A DNA stretch of 9,453 bases from Paraktedonobacter sp035294465 (GTDB lineage: Bacteria > Chloroflexota > Ktedonobacteria > Ktedonobacterales > Ktedonobacteraceae): assembly GCA_035294465.1 (NCBI GenBank), contig DATGKW010000151.1:1-9453 (forward strand). Reading direction: 5' to 3'. Positions 1 to 6,626 of this stretch are shown piece by piece (position 1 is the first letter of the stretch; every line of letters starts with the position of its first letter). The notes beneath the pieces were generated by a model. The model did not search any database. It was not told where the DNA came from and saw nothing but the letters and a program-made list of their open reading frames with translations. A program made the position numbers and the translations under genes.

Positions 1-268
1 CGCTCAGCACCAGGTCCTGCTGCAAAATCGGCCTGTTCAACTTAGTCGCACGGAATATAAATTGCTCAGCGTGCTTGCTCGCAACGCCGGGCGCGTGATG
101 ACCCACGAATTGCTGCTGGAACGCGTCTGGGGCGCTGAATATAACCGCGAAATCGATTTTATCTGGGTCTACATCAGCCGCCTGCGCCGCAAGATCGAGC
201 CGGACCCTCGCCATCCTCGCTATATCCTGACTGTCCCGGATGTTGGCTATAAGCTCGTAAAATCGTAG
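1..268 (+). CDS. OmpR/PhoB-family response regulator, C-terminal DNA-binding domain (5' partial)
   Basis: Only the last 88 codons are in the window; the reading frame is open from base 2 to the TAG at 266-268. The translation is a complete trans_reg_C winged-helix domain. It begins with the short beta strands (VLLQNRPVQLSRTEYKLL) and continues with the 'LARNAGRVMTHELLLERVWG' helix region. The recognition helix follows (VYISRLRRKIEPDP), and the final beta-hairpin reads YILTVPDVGYKLV. In this family the winged helix binds tandem direct repeats after the N-terminal receiver domain is phosphorylated and dimerises. The receiver domain lies upstream of the window, so the phosphoacceptor, the cognate kinase and the target genes cannot be read. 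The domain looks intact, with a normal C-terminal end. No clear terminator follows; the next gene starts about 200 bases downstream. The family call is secure, the specific role is unknown. Confidence 0.93.
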   Translation, partial: AQHQVLLQNRPVQLSRTEYKLLSVLARNAGRVMTHELLLERVWGAEYNREIDFIWVYISRLRRKIEPDPRHPRYILTVPDVGYKLVKS

Positions 269-470
269 ACTCCCCCGAATCTTTCAGGTCATTGTAAGGT
301 CTATCGCTGTCGTAGCAACATCCCTGTAATGTCGAATGTGTATGCTGGTGGTAAATAAGCAAGAACTTCCGTGAAGTCTGCGAGAAGAGCCCATATTTCA
401 CAGGCTGGAGTGGCTCAGCTCAAACGGGTTTCATAGTAGCGGCGCGTATCAGCGCCAGGGAGAATGAAGG

Positions 471-1109
471 ATGTCGCGCGAAACCGGCTACACCGTTCTT
501 CTGATTGAAGCAGATACATCCCTGCGACGCCTGATTGCTCTGGGCCTGAAGCACCGGGGAATGCAGGTGACTGAAATCAACTCTCTGGCTGCACTGGCCG
601 ACCAACCCATTGCGAACCCTGATCTGCTCGTCCTGGATATCGACAGCGGCTATCGTGATGACTCCTCCTTGCTGGCCGCAATCCAGGAGCATCCCTACCT
701 CTCGACGCTGCCTACAGTTGTCCTGGCCTGGGACCAGGAGCAGCAGGCTGGCCAGAGCCATGCGTCTCCCCTGCTGGAAGTCCTGGCCAAGCCTTTCGAC
801 GCTCGCCTGCTGTACACCACTATCGAAAATCTCCTGGTAACAAGTGCCTCTATCTCAATGGCAGCTCGGCAGGGAATCGCCTTAGCCGCCCCTGCCTCTA
901 CCGTTCCCTCTGCTAGCTTCAGCCCGTTTTTCACTGCCGTTGGCCTTCTCCTGCTGGTCATCGGCCTGATGCTCTCGCAGCTGCTGGTTGTCAGCGCTGG
1001 CCTGCTCATTGTGTTGATCGGCCTCCTCTGCTGGACGCTTACCAGGCGTCCCGAACGCCGGATCATGCTCGGCGATATCGGCCAGCATTATTCACCATCC
1101 CTGAGATGA
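471..1109 (+). CDS. Receiver-domain protein with C-terminal transmembrane hairpin
   Basis: A 212-residue protein. Residues 7-123 match a CheY-like receiver fold: acidic pair E13/D15 after the first strand, candidate phosphoacceptor D56 in 'LLVLDID', and conserved Lys K107 in 'LAKPF'. The Thr/Ser normally found at the end of strand 4 is replaced by Ala (A86 in 'VVLAWD'), so phosphorylation-driven switching may be altered. Residues 124-152 form an Ala/Ser/Pro-rich linker. Two hydrophobic helices follow at about 154-170 and 172-190, then a basic tail (RRPERR). There is no DNA-binding, GGDEF or other output domain. The start is supported by GGGAGA at 458-463, seven bases before the ATG. An OmpR-type regulator lies upstream and a diguanylate cyclase downstream, which suggests a signalling neighbourhood. 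The receiver assignment is firm. A role as a membrane-tethered phosphate sink or partner-docking protein is inference. Confidence 0.85.
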   Translation: MSRETGYTVLLIEADTSLRRLIALGLKHRGMQVTEINSLAALADQPIANPDLLVLDIDSGYRDDSSLLAAIQEHPYLSTLPTVVLAWDQEQQAGQSHASPLLEVLAKPFDARLLYTTIENLLVTSASISMAARQGIALAAPASTVPSASFSPFFTAVGLLLLVIGLMLSQLLVVSAGLLIVLIGLLCWTLTRRPERRIMLGDIGQHYSPSLR

Positions 1110-1308
1110 AGCCTGCCTCCAACTGATCGGTCTACGTTGAAAACATGCCTGTTTGGCCCTTTCTAGCTATTTTCGTGCAATTGACGCACGTATCTGTCCC
1201 GGCAATGGAATCAGCGCCTGCCTGGCCTCCTGTTGTGTTAAAGAAAATGGTTGGTGTGCCGAGTGATAGAAAGAAGGGGTAATCGCTGTAAGGACTTTTG
1301 GGAATGAA

Positions 1309-2994
1309 ATGGATGCGCTTAGGAAGCAACTCGATTCTTCATATATTCCCTGGCGTCTGCTGGCTTGCCTGCTGCTGGTGAGCCTGCCAATTGCTGTCTT
1401 CTACCTCACCAGGCCGGTCAATTTTGTGCTTTTTAACTGGATCATCAATAGTATAACTATTCTCTATCCCTCAGTTCTGGCTCTGCTCTGCTGGCAAGGA
1501 TCGTTCAAACTCTTACGCCCGGCGGGGCCAGCCGCTTCGACCGCGCGCAGGTTCTGCCCTCTTTTGTTAGGAATGGCCTTGTGGTGCTTTGTGCTGGCAG
1601 AAATTGCCTGGCTTCGTGGCATGATTGCTCTAGGCCGGAGCCCGGCCTTTCCTGCTCTGGAACACCTGGTCTTTTTGGGGATGTATCCGTTTTTCCTCGG
1701 CGCATTTCTGCTGCTTCCTTCGCGGAATATTTCTCTGTTTACGCGGCTGCGCATCTTTCTGGATAGCCTGCTGATCATGACCGCTATAGCCACGCTTTTT
1801 TACTATTTCATTCTGGCGCCTGTTCTTGCCAGAAGCACGGGGACGGCGCTGGAGAAGATAATACTCAGCTTTTATCCTGGCGCCGATCTCGTCTTGATGT
1901 TTTTCCTGTTGCAGATGGCATTACGAGTCGGAGAGGCTTTTCTGCGACCGATACTGATCATGCTTGGCCTGGCCATAACAGGGCTGTTCATTTCGGATGC
2001 TTCTAATCTTCATGAACTCCTTTCTCTCCACTACGATGAGTTTTCTTCGGGCGATGCCTTGCAGCTTCTCACCGGCATGATGATCGTCGGCGCGGCTCAA
2101 GCGATCACCCGAATGCTGAGCAAAGGTGATGTAAGAGACGCTGTTTCCCCTGTGGAGGTCGAGCAGTCACATCTGCTCTATCCCGCCAGCGACTGGAGGA
2201 CCTTGTTGCCCTCAGCGTTGGTGCTGGTCTTCAGTCTGTTGACCTTCGCGCTCTGGTTGAATAAGGGCCAGCAGACGTTTCCCGGTCAGTTCGCCATCGT
2301 TTATGCTGGAGGATTTACCGTGTTAGTTCTGATGGTCCTGCGCCAGTTCCTGGCCATCTATGAGATTGGCATGCTGCAAAGGAAACTTCAGATCATGAAT
2401 TGCTCGCTTCGCATGTTAAATGAGCAATTAGGACAGCAGGCAAATACCGATCCATTGACTGGCCTCCCTAATCATCGCGCATTGATCGAGAAATTAGATA
2501 GGGCGCTGACGTGTGCGCGCGAAACGCCGGGTTCATGCGCGGTTATTTTTATGGATATCGATCATTTCAAGGAGGTGAACGACCACTACGGACACCGCGT
2601 TGGCGATATGGTCCTCTGCCGCTTCGGCGAACTGGTGAGGTCGAGCCTGCGAGCAACAGATCAAATAGGGCGCTGGGGAGGTGAAGAGTTTCTGGCGATT
2701 TTGCCCGGCGTAACACCGGACGAGGCCAGGCAGATAGCGGAAAGAATTCGTAGAACCGTCGAGCAGCAGGTGCTGACCTGCGAACCTGGGATGAGCGACA
2801 CCTTACGCCTGACCTGCTCGCTGGGTGTTGCCGGCTATCCGCAGGATGCAAGCGAACGCGATAGCCTTTTCCTGTGCGCGGACAGAGCCATGTACGTTGC
2901 CAAAAGCCTGGGGCGCAACCAGGCACGCGCCGCTTCTGAACCACCGGTCCGGACAATGGGGAGGCCAGAGCGGGTGTATGAGTCTCTCCACTAA
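1309..2994 (+). CDS. Membrane-bound diguanylate cyclase (GGDEF domain)
   Basis: A 561-residue protein predicted to make cyclic di-GMP from two GTP. The N-terminal ~345 residues are hydrophobic, with about nine or ten membrane helices (near 14-33, 40-62, 82-101, 119-137, 149-173, 184-204, 212-230, 250-266, 298-316 and 327-345). They resemble no named sensor domain I can assign. A likely coiled-coil linker (about 355-378) leads to the GGDEF domain, which opens with 'TDPLTGLPNHRAL' at 380. Visible catalytic features are the metal-binding D416 in 'MDIDHFK', the signature GGEEF at 457-461 and the product-inhibition motif RxxD (R448-D451) five residues before the signature. The enzyme therefore looks active and feedback-inhibited. 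There is no EAL domain. The ATG at 1309 follows a short GGGA at 1300-1303, and a stronger AAGGA lies at 1290-1294. The membrane part probably senses a signal, but its ligand cannot be told. Confidence 0.95.
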   Translation: MDALRKQLDSSYIPWRLLACLLLVSLPIAVFYLTRPVNFVLFNWIINSITILYPSVLALLCWQGSFKLLRPAGPAASTARRFCPLLLGMALWCFVLAEIAWLRGMIALGRSPAFPALEHLVFLGMYPFFLGAFLLLPSRNISLFTRLRIFLDSLLIMTAIATLFYYFILAPVLARSTGTALEKIILSFYPGADLVLMFFLLQMALRVGEAFLRPILIMLGLAITGLFISDASNLHELLSLHYDEFSSGDALQLLTGMMIVGAAQAITRMLSKGDVRDAVSPVEVEQSHLLYPASDWRTLLPSALVLVFSLLTFALWLNKGQQTFPGQFAIVYAGGFTVLVLMVLRQFLAIYEIGMLQRKLQIMNCSLRMLNEQLGQQANTDPLTGLPNHRALIEKLDRALTCARETPGSCAVIFMDIDHFKEVNDHYGHRVGDMVLCRFGELVRSSLRATDQIGRWGGEEFLAILPGVTPDEARQIAERIRRTVEQQVLTCEPGMSDTLRLTCSLGVAGYPQDASERDSLFLCADRAMYVAKSLGRNQARAASEPPVRTMGRPERVYESLH

Positions 2995-3048
2995 TCCAAC
3001 GCCCCGCTAAAATGACTATGCCATCCCCTTCCATTGAAGAAAAGATCG

Positions 3049-3054
3049 TATAAT
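3049..3054 (+). promoter_or_regulatory. Possible -10 box for the dgcN-like/dgcA-like pair
   Basis: A perfect TATAAT lies 78 bases before the ATG of the DUF1611 gene, in the gap after the diguanylate cyclase. No convincing -35 hexamer sits 16-19 bases upstream: TTGAAG at 3034-3039 is too close and no TGn extension is present. Transcription would begin near 3061, placing the hairpin at 3081-3104 in the 5' leader. A weak -35 would suit an activator-dependent promoter, but this is inference. Confidence 0.4.
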
Positions 3055-3080
3055 AGAGCTAAACTTTTTTCATTTTCCCC

Positions 3081-3104
3081 CGGACGTTGTCTGTACAGCG
3101 TCCG
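3081..3104 (+). promoter_or_regulatory. Leader hairpin / palindromic operator candidate
   Basis: The arms CGGACGTTGT (3081-3090) and ACAGCGTCCG (3095-3104) pair over ten positions, with one G-T wobble and a four-base CTGT loop. The centre, CTGTACAG, is itself a perfect palindrome. The element lies between the TATAAT at 3049 and the ribosome binding site at 3121. No T-run follows on either strand, so it is not a standard intrinsic terminator. As DNA, the TGT-N4-ACA core resembles operators bound by GntR-type regulators. As RNA, it could be a leader stem-loop that affects stability or translation. The sequence shows the symmetry; the function is inferred. Confidence 0.5.
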
Positions 3105-3131
3105 ATTACGTGGTAATAGCAAGGATCTCAC

Positions 3132-4202
3132 ATGAAGAAGATCGTCATTCTAGCGGAAGGCTCCTTTGAGCTGCACTATGGCAAAACTGCAACGGGCGTA
3201 ATCCGCTACAGTCGTGACGAGGTAGTAGCAGTTATCGATAGTACGAAGGCCGGGCAGGATGTCGCCCAGGCGCTGGGCGTTGATCTTGGCAAAGGCATTC
3301 CCGTTGTGGCCGATATCCATGAGGCTCTCAAGTATCAGCCGGATACACTGCTCATCGGCATTGCTCCCCAGGGCGGAAATCTTCCAGCCTCCTGGCGCTG
3401 GCAACTTCTGACGGCTATGGCAGCCGGGCTTGATATCATCAATGGCTTGCATGTCTTCTTCTCCGAAGATGAGGAACTGCAGGCCGCCGCGCACGAACAT
3501 GGAGTCACAATCTGGGATGTGCGCCGCCCTCCCGATAAACGGCTGGTTGCTCGATATACTCCCCATCGCCCCGGAAGCCATACTATCCTTGCTGTAGGCT
3601 CAGATTGTGCGACTGGCAAAATGACGACGATGCTGGAGATCAATCGTGAGGCGCAGCAGCGAGGGCTAAGCAGCGAATTCGTTGCGACCGGCCAGACCGG
3701 AATCATGATTGCGGGCAATGGGCTGCCTGTGGATCGTATCATCAGCGACTTCGTTGCAGGTATGGTCGAGGAGATGGTTCTTCATTTCGCCTCCAGGTAC
3801 GATTGGGTTTTTGTCGAGGGGCAGGGCGCGCTTAACCATCCCGGCTATTCGCCCGTAACTCTGGGGCTGCTTCATGGCGCTCTCCCAGATGCTATGATCT
3901 TCTGTCACAAGGCCGGCGCAACCGGCATCGAGGGATACGATAATTGCCCGTTTCCTTCGCTCAAACGCATGATTGCGATCAATGAGGATGCTGTGAACTG
4001 GCTTCATCGCGAACAGAACAGCAAAGTCGTCGGAATATCTCTCATGACATATCATCTCTCTGAACAGCAAGCTTATGACGAAGTGAAGAGAGTGGAGGAT
4101 GAGACCGGCCTGCCTGCAACCGATGTACTGCGTTTTGGGGCCGGAAAATTGATGGACGCCTTGAGCAAGCATTTTGCTTCTGCTTATTTGGCCAATCAAT
4201 GA
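3132..4202 (+). CDS. DUF1611 family protein, DgcN-like (putative D-glutamate N-acetyltransferase)
   Basis: A 356-residue protein with the two-part DUF1611 layout. A Rossmann-like N-terminal half begins 'MKKIVILAEGSF', and a P-loop half follows. The Walker A-like loop is GSDCATGKMTT (156-166, K163). A Walker B-like strand with an acidic end follows at 224-232 (DWVFVEGQG), then a conserved-looking 'LNHPGYSPVTLGLLHG'. DgcN, a member of this family, has been reported to acetylate D-glutamate to N-acetyl-D-glutamate, the first step of a D-glutamate catabolic route. The next gene is an enolase-superfamily enzyme of the DgcA/dipeptide epimerase type, which strongly supports that reading. The start is set by AAGGA at 3121-3125, six bases before the ATG. 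The stop overlaps one possible start of the next gene (ATGA at 4199-4202), and the preferred start is only 23 bases further on, so the two are almost certainly cotranscribed. The domain family is sure; the substrate rests on context. Confidence 0.87.
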   Translation: MKKIVILAEGSFELHYGKTATGVIRYSRDEVVAVIDSTKAGQDVAQALGVDLGKGIPVVADIHEALKYQPDTLLIGIAPQGGNLPASWRWQLLTAMAAGLDIINGLHVFFSEDEELQAAAHEHGVTIWDVRRPPDKRLVARYTPHRPGSHTILAVGSDCATGKMTTMLEINREAQQRGLSSEFVATGQTGIMIAGNGLPVDRIISDFVAGMVEEMVLHFASRYDWVFVEGQGALNHPGYSPVTLGLLHGALPDAMIFCHKAGATGIEGYDNCPFPSLKRMIAINEDAVNWLHREQNSKVVGISLMTYHLSEQQAYDEVKRVEDETGLPATDVLRFGAGKLMDALSKHFASAYLANQ

Positions 4203-4225
4203 GGAAGCTAGAAGAGAGCAGTAGC

Positions 4226-5239
4226 ATGAAACTTGATATACAATCATTCGATCTCAGGCTCACCACACCTTTCCGCATCTCGCGCCACGTCCAGTACACG
4301 GCGGCCAACGTGCTTGCGTGCATCACGCACGAGGGGATAACTGGCGTCGGCGAAGCGGCGCCTTCCGAACACTATGGCGAATATCGCGGAACCGTCCTGG
4401 CGGCCTTGCGGTTCTTAGCTGGCGAACTGGGCGATGACCCTTTCGCGATTGAGGATATCTTGAGCCATCTTGAGCGCCTGCTGCGCCTCAATCCCTCTGC
4501 CAGAGCGGCTGTAGACATGGCGCTTTACGATCTCGTCGGGAAACTGCTTAACGTGCCTGTCTACAAGCTGTTGGGATTGAACGCGGCAAAGACGCCGTTG
4601 ACCTCGTTCACTATCGGCATTGATACGCCGGAAAACATGGCCAGAAAGGCCCTGGCAGCCAGCAATTACCCGATCCTCAAGATCAAAGTTGGCACGCCGA
4701 ACGACGTAGCCAATCTCAAAGCTATTCGCGAGGTTTCCAACGCGGTGATCCGCGTGGATGCCAATACCGCCTGGACGCCCAAAGAGGCGGTTCGTGCCAT
4801 TCATCAGCTTGCCGAATTCACTATCGAGTTTGTCGAGCAGCCCGTTGCGCCCTCTGACCTGGCCGGCCTGAAGTTCGTTCGTGAGCACGTACCCCTGCCA
4901 ATCATCGCGGATGAGAGCTGCATCACGGTCGAGGATATTCCGCGCGTGGCTGAGTGTGTAGACGGTATTAATATCAAGCTCATGAAATGTGGTGGGTTGA
5001 ACCACGCGCTGAAAATGATCCACGTAGCTCGTGCATACAACCTCTCGGTCATGATTGGCTGCATGATCGAGAGTTCGCTGTCCATCACTGCTGCCGCGCA
5101 TCTCACTCCCCTGGTCGATTACGCCGACCTGGATGGGCACCTGCTGGTGGATGATGACCCCTATACGGGTGTAAAGGTTGAGCAAGGCAAGCTGATTCTG
5201 CCAGAAGGACCTGGATTGGGTGTAGTGGCCCGCGCGTAA
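4226..5239 (+). CDS. Enolase-superfamily epimerase: DgcA-like N-acetyl-D-glutamate racemase or L-Ala-D/L-Glu dipeptide epimerase
   Basis: A 337-residue member of the muconate-lactonizing-enzyme subgroup. An N-terminal capping domain (with 'GVGEAAPSEHYGE') precedes a TIM-like barrel. Both acid/base lysines are present: K154 in the KxK motif (KIKVG, 152-156) and K251 in 'IKLMKCGG'. The three metal ligands are D178 (VDAN), E204 (EQP) and D229 (ADES). A late D301-L302-D303 motif is also present; in Ala-Glu epimerases such a DxD binds the free amino group of a dipeptide. The DUF1611/DgcN-like partner upstream argues for N-acetyl-D-glutamate racemisation, as in the DgcN-DgcA pathway. Sequence alone does not decide between the two substrates. 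I chose the ATG at 4226 because GAAGAGAG (4211-4218) precedes it and 'MKLDIQSFDLRL' is a typical family start. An in-frame ATG at 4199 overlaps the upstream stop and would add nine residues. Confidence 0.9.
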   Translation: MKLDIQSFDLRLTTPFRISRHVQYTAANVLACITHEGITGVGEAAPSEHYGEYRGTVLAALRFLAGELGDDPFAIEDILSHLERLLRLNPSARAAVDMALYDLVGKLLNVPVYKLLGLNAAKTPLTSFTIGIDTPENMARKALAASNYPILKIKVGTPNDVANLKAIREVSNAVIRVDANTAWTPKEAVRAIHQLAEFTIEFVEQPVAPSDLAGLKFVREHVPLPIIADESCITVEDIPRVAECVDGINIKLMKCGGLNHALKMIHVARAYNLSVMIGCMIESSLSITAAAHLTPLVDYADLDGHLLVDDDPYTGVKVEQGKLILPEGPGLGVVARA

Positions 5240-5249
5240 CGGGTTTTCT
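5229..5249 (+). terminator. Weak terminator-like stem after the epimerase
   Basis: CCCG (5229-5232) can pair with CGGG (5240-5243) around a seven-base loop that contains part of the stop codon, and TTTTCTT follows directly. The stem is only four base pairs plus one wobble, so termination here would be weak. It is listed because it is the only stem-plus-T-run between the epimerase and the protease. Confidence 0.25.
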
Positions 5250-5281
5250 TCACAGTTATTTTAAACTTGCCTGTTCCTTTT

Positions 5282-5311
5282 TTGAAGATTCTGGTTTATC
5301 CTCTGTATAGA
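5282..5311 (+). promoter_or_regulatory. Possible promoter for the membrane-anchored protease
   Basis: TTGAAG (5282-5287) and TATAGA (5306-5311) are separated by 18 bases, each matching four of six consensus positions. They lie in the 254-base stretch between the epimerase and the protease. I see no other convincing signal or gene in that stretch. A transcript from here would have a leader of about 175 bases if translation begins at 5494. Support is modest. Confidence 0.3.
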
Positions 5312-5493
5312 GCAATCGAAAAAAACGATAGTTTCGTAGAAAACCATCTTAGCTATACAGAAGGAAATGTCTGGTACCCAAAGGATCTATCGCGAGAAAA
5401 GAGAGCAGTGCAAAATTGTATCCAGGAGTTCATGCCGAAACATTTTGCAAAGAGTACCGGGCAATTTCACGCGAAGAAAGGCAGAAAATCCGA

Positions 5494-6501
5494 ATGCTTT
5501 ATAATGATCCATTGCAGCAAGGGAACCAGGCCCCGCCATACTTGCCGTACAGACCGGTTCCGGGAGCGCAGGGAGGGCAGTTCGGGCCAATGACGGATAA
5601 GGTAGAGATCGTTCCCCCGCCGTACAGACTTCCTAACAGTAGCTGGCAGCAGCCTGGCGTCTGGTATCAACCGTCTACGCCCCCGCCCCCGCGCCGTCCG
5701 AGCGGACGAGGAGGAGCAATCTTTCTGCTCACTCTCTTGCTCGCTGTCGTGCTTGGTGTTGGCCTGTTCGCTGGCTGGACGTTTGCCAGGTCGAGTAGCG
5801 CCGTAAGCGGCTCGCCCACCAGTCCCTCATCTCAAGCTTCCTCGAATGTGGCTCCATCTGGGAGCACTCTCAATTCGATAGAGGCTGCGCAGGAAGCGGC
5901 CATCGCGAAAATTGAGCCATCGATAGTCGAGATAGAAGGCCAGACCTTTCAGGCGCAGCAAATAGGCACTGGTGAGATTATAGATAAAAATGGCGATATT
6001 ATCACCAACGACCACGTGATAAACGGCGTAAATTCGCTTCAGGTTGTGCTCAGTGATGGGAATACAGTGAATGCGCAGGTCGTCGGCACCGATCCGGCTA
6101 ATGATCTGGCCATTATTCGTATTCAACCTTTTAGCGGTATGGTTGTCGCGACCTTTGGCGATTCCTCTCAGCTTGTCGTTGGCCAGGAGGTTCTGGCGGT
6201 CGGCAGCCCGCTTGGCTATGCTGAGACGGCTACCGAAGGAGTTGTTAGCGCTTTGAATCGGACTGCCGATGAATCAAGCTCTTCTGGCGGCAGCGGCGCC
6301 CATCTAACGGGCTTAATCCAGACCTCGGCGCCGATCAATCCGGGTAACAGCGGTGGAGCGCTGATCAACCTGCAAGGCCAGGTCGTAGGCATCACGACGC
6401 TTTCAGCACTCGACAACGAAACGAATACGCCTGCTGAAGATATCGGCTTCGCGATCCCGTCCAACCAGGTTCAGGCCGCGATCAAACAAATGCTGGGATA
6501 G
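5494..6501 (+). CDS. Membrane-anchored trypsin-like serine protease (HtrA/DegP catalytic domain, no PDZ)
   Basis: A 335-residue protein from the chosen ATG. Residues 1-70 are a Pro/Gln/Tyr-rich, probably disordered cytoplasmic tail. A basic patch (RRPSGR) precedes one membrane helix at about 76-98, and a Ser/Pro/Ala linker leads to an S1C-type protease domain. The catalytic triad is visible: H174 in 'TNDHVI', D204 in 'DPANDLAII' and S286 in 'NPGNSGGAL'. The protein stops right after 'IGFAIPSNQVQAAIKQML', where most HtrA/DegP proteins continue into a PDZ domain, so the PDZ is absent. The positive-inside pattern puts the protease outside the membrane, suggesting surface protein quality control. 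The start at 5494 (MLYNDP) is chosen because Pro-rich tails of such proteins usually begin close to the first Met. AAGG at 5478-5481 is a rather distant ribosome site. An in-frame TTG at 5416 is possible but would add an uncharacteristic segment. Confidence 0.88.
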   Translation: MLYNDPLQQGNQAPPYLPYRPVPGAQGGQFGPMTDKVEIVPPPYRLPNSSWQQPGVWYQPSTPPPPRRPSGRGGAIFLLTLLLAVVLGVGLFAGWTFARSSSAVSGSPTSPSSQASSNVAPSGSTLNSIEAAQEAAIAKIEPSIVEIEGQTFQAQQIGTGEIIDKNGDIITNDHVINGVNSLQVVLSDGNTVNAQVVGTDPANDLAIIRIQPFSGMVVATFGDSSQLVVGQEVLAVGSPLGYAETATEGVVSALNRTADESSSSGGSGAHLTGLIQTSAPINPGNSGGALINLQGQVVGITTLSALDNETNTPAEDIGFAIPSNQVQAAIKQMLG

Positions 6502-6546
6502 TCAGAGTTTTGTCATCCTTCATGCCCTTCCATCGACGGAACCAGA

Positions 6547-6578
6547 GGAGGCAACAGACAGCGCCGTCTGTTGCCTCT
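6547..6578. terminator. Strong hairpin between convergent genes, likely bidirectional terminator
   Basis: GAGGCAACAGAC (6548-6559) pairs perfectly with GTCTGTTGCCTC (6566-6577) around a six-base loop; a G-T wobble can extend the stem to 6547/6578. It lies 45 bases after the protease stop and 48 bases beyond the stop of the convergent HD gene, the expected place for a shared terminator. No T-run follows on either strand, so it departs from the classic intrinsic form. The stem is certain, the termination function inferred. It shares a GGAGGCA/TGCCTC core with the hairpin at 8788-8815. Confidence 0.65.
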
Positions 6579-6626
6579 CCTGCTTTGTGAAAAGCCAGGC
6601 TCCGACCATCTCTCTGCCTGCAACCA

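Noticed and set aside
1174..1190. CGTGC / GCACG inverted repeat containing TTGACG in the gap before the diguanylate cyclase
   Set aside because: The arms are only five bases and no -10 box lies at a proper distance from TTGACG, so neither an operator nor a promoter is supported.
3666..4247. A 193-codon minus-strand frame opposite the DUF1611 gene
   Set aside because: It spans the junction of two well-supported genes and resembles no protein family.
4415..5185. A 256-codon reading frame antisense to the epimerase
   Set aside because: It lies wholly inside a gene with all catalytic residues intact and shows no domain; long antisense frames are common at this GC content.
5416..5493. N-terminal extension of the protease from a TTG start
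   Set aside because: The extra 26 residues look unlike the Pro-rich tail and no clear ribosome site precedes the TTG; the ATG at 5494 is a better start.
5267..5593. A 108-codon plus-strand reading frame between the epimerase and the protease
   Set aside because: It overlaps the protease start in another frame, has no recognisable domain and no good ribosome site; its amino-acid make-up looks like translated non-coding DNA.
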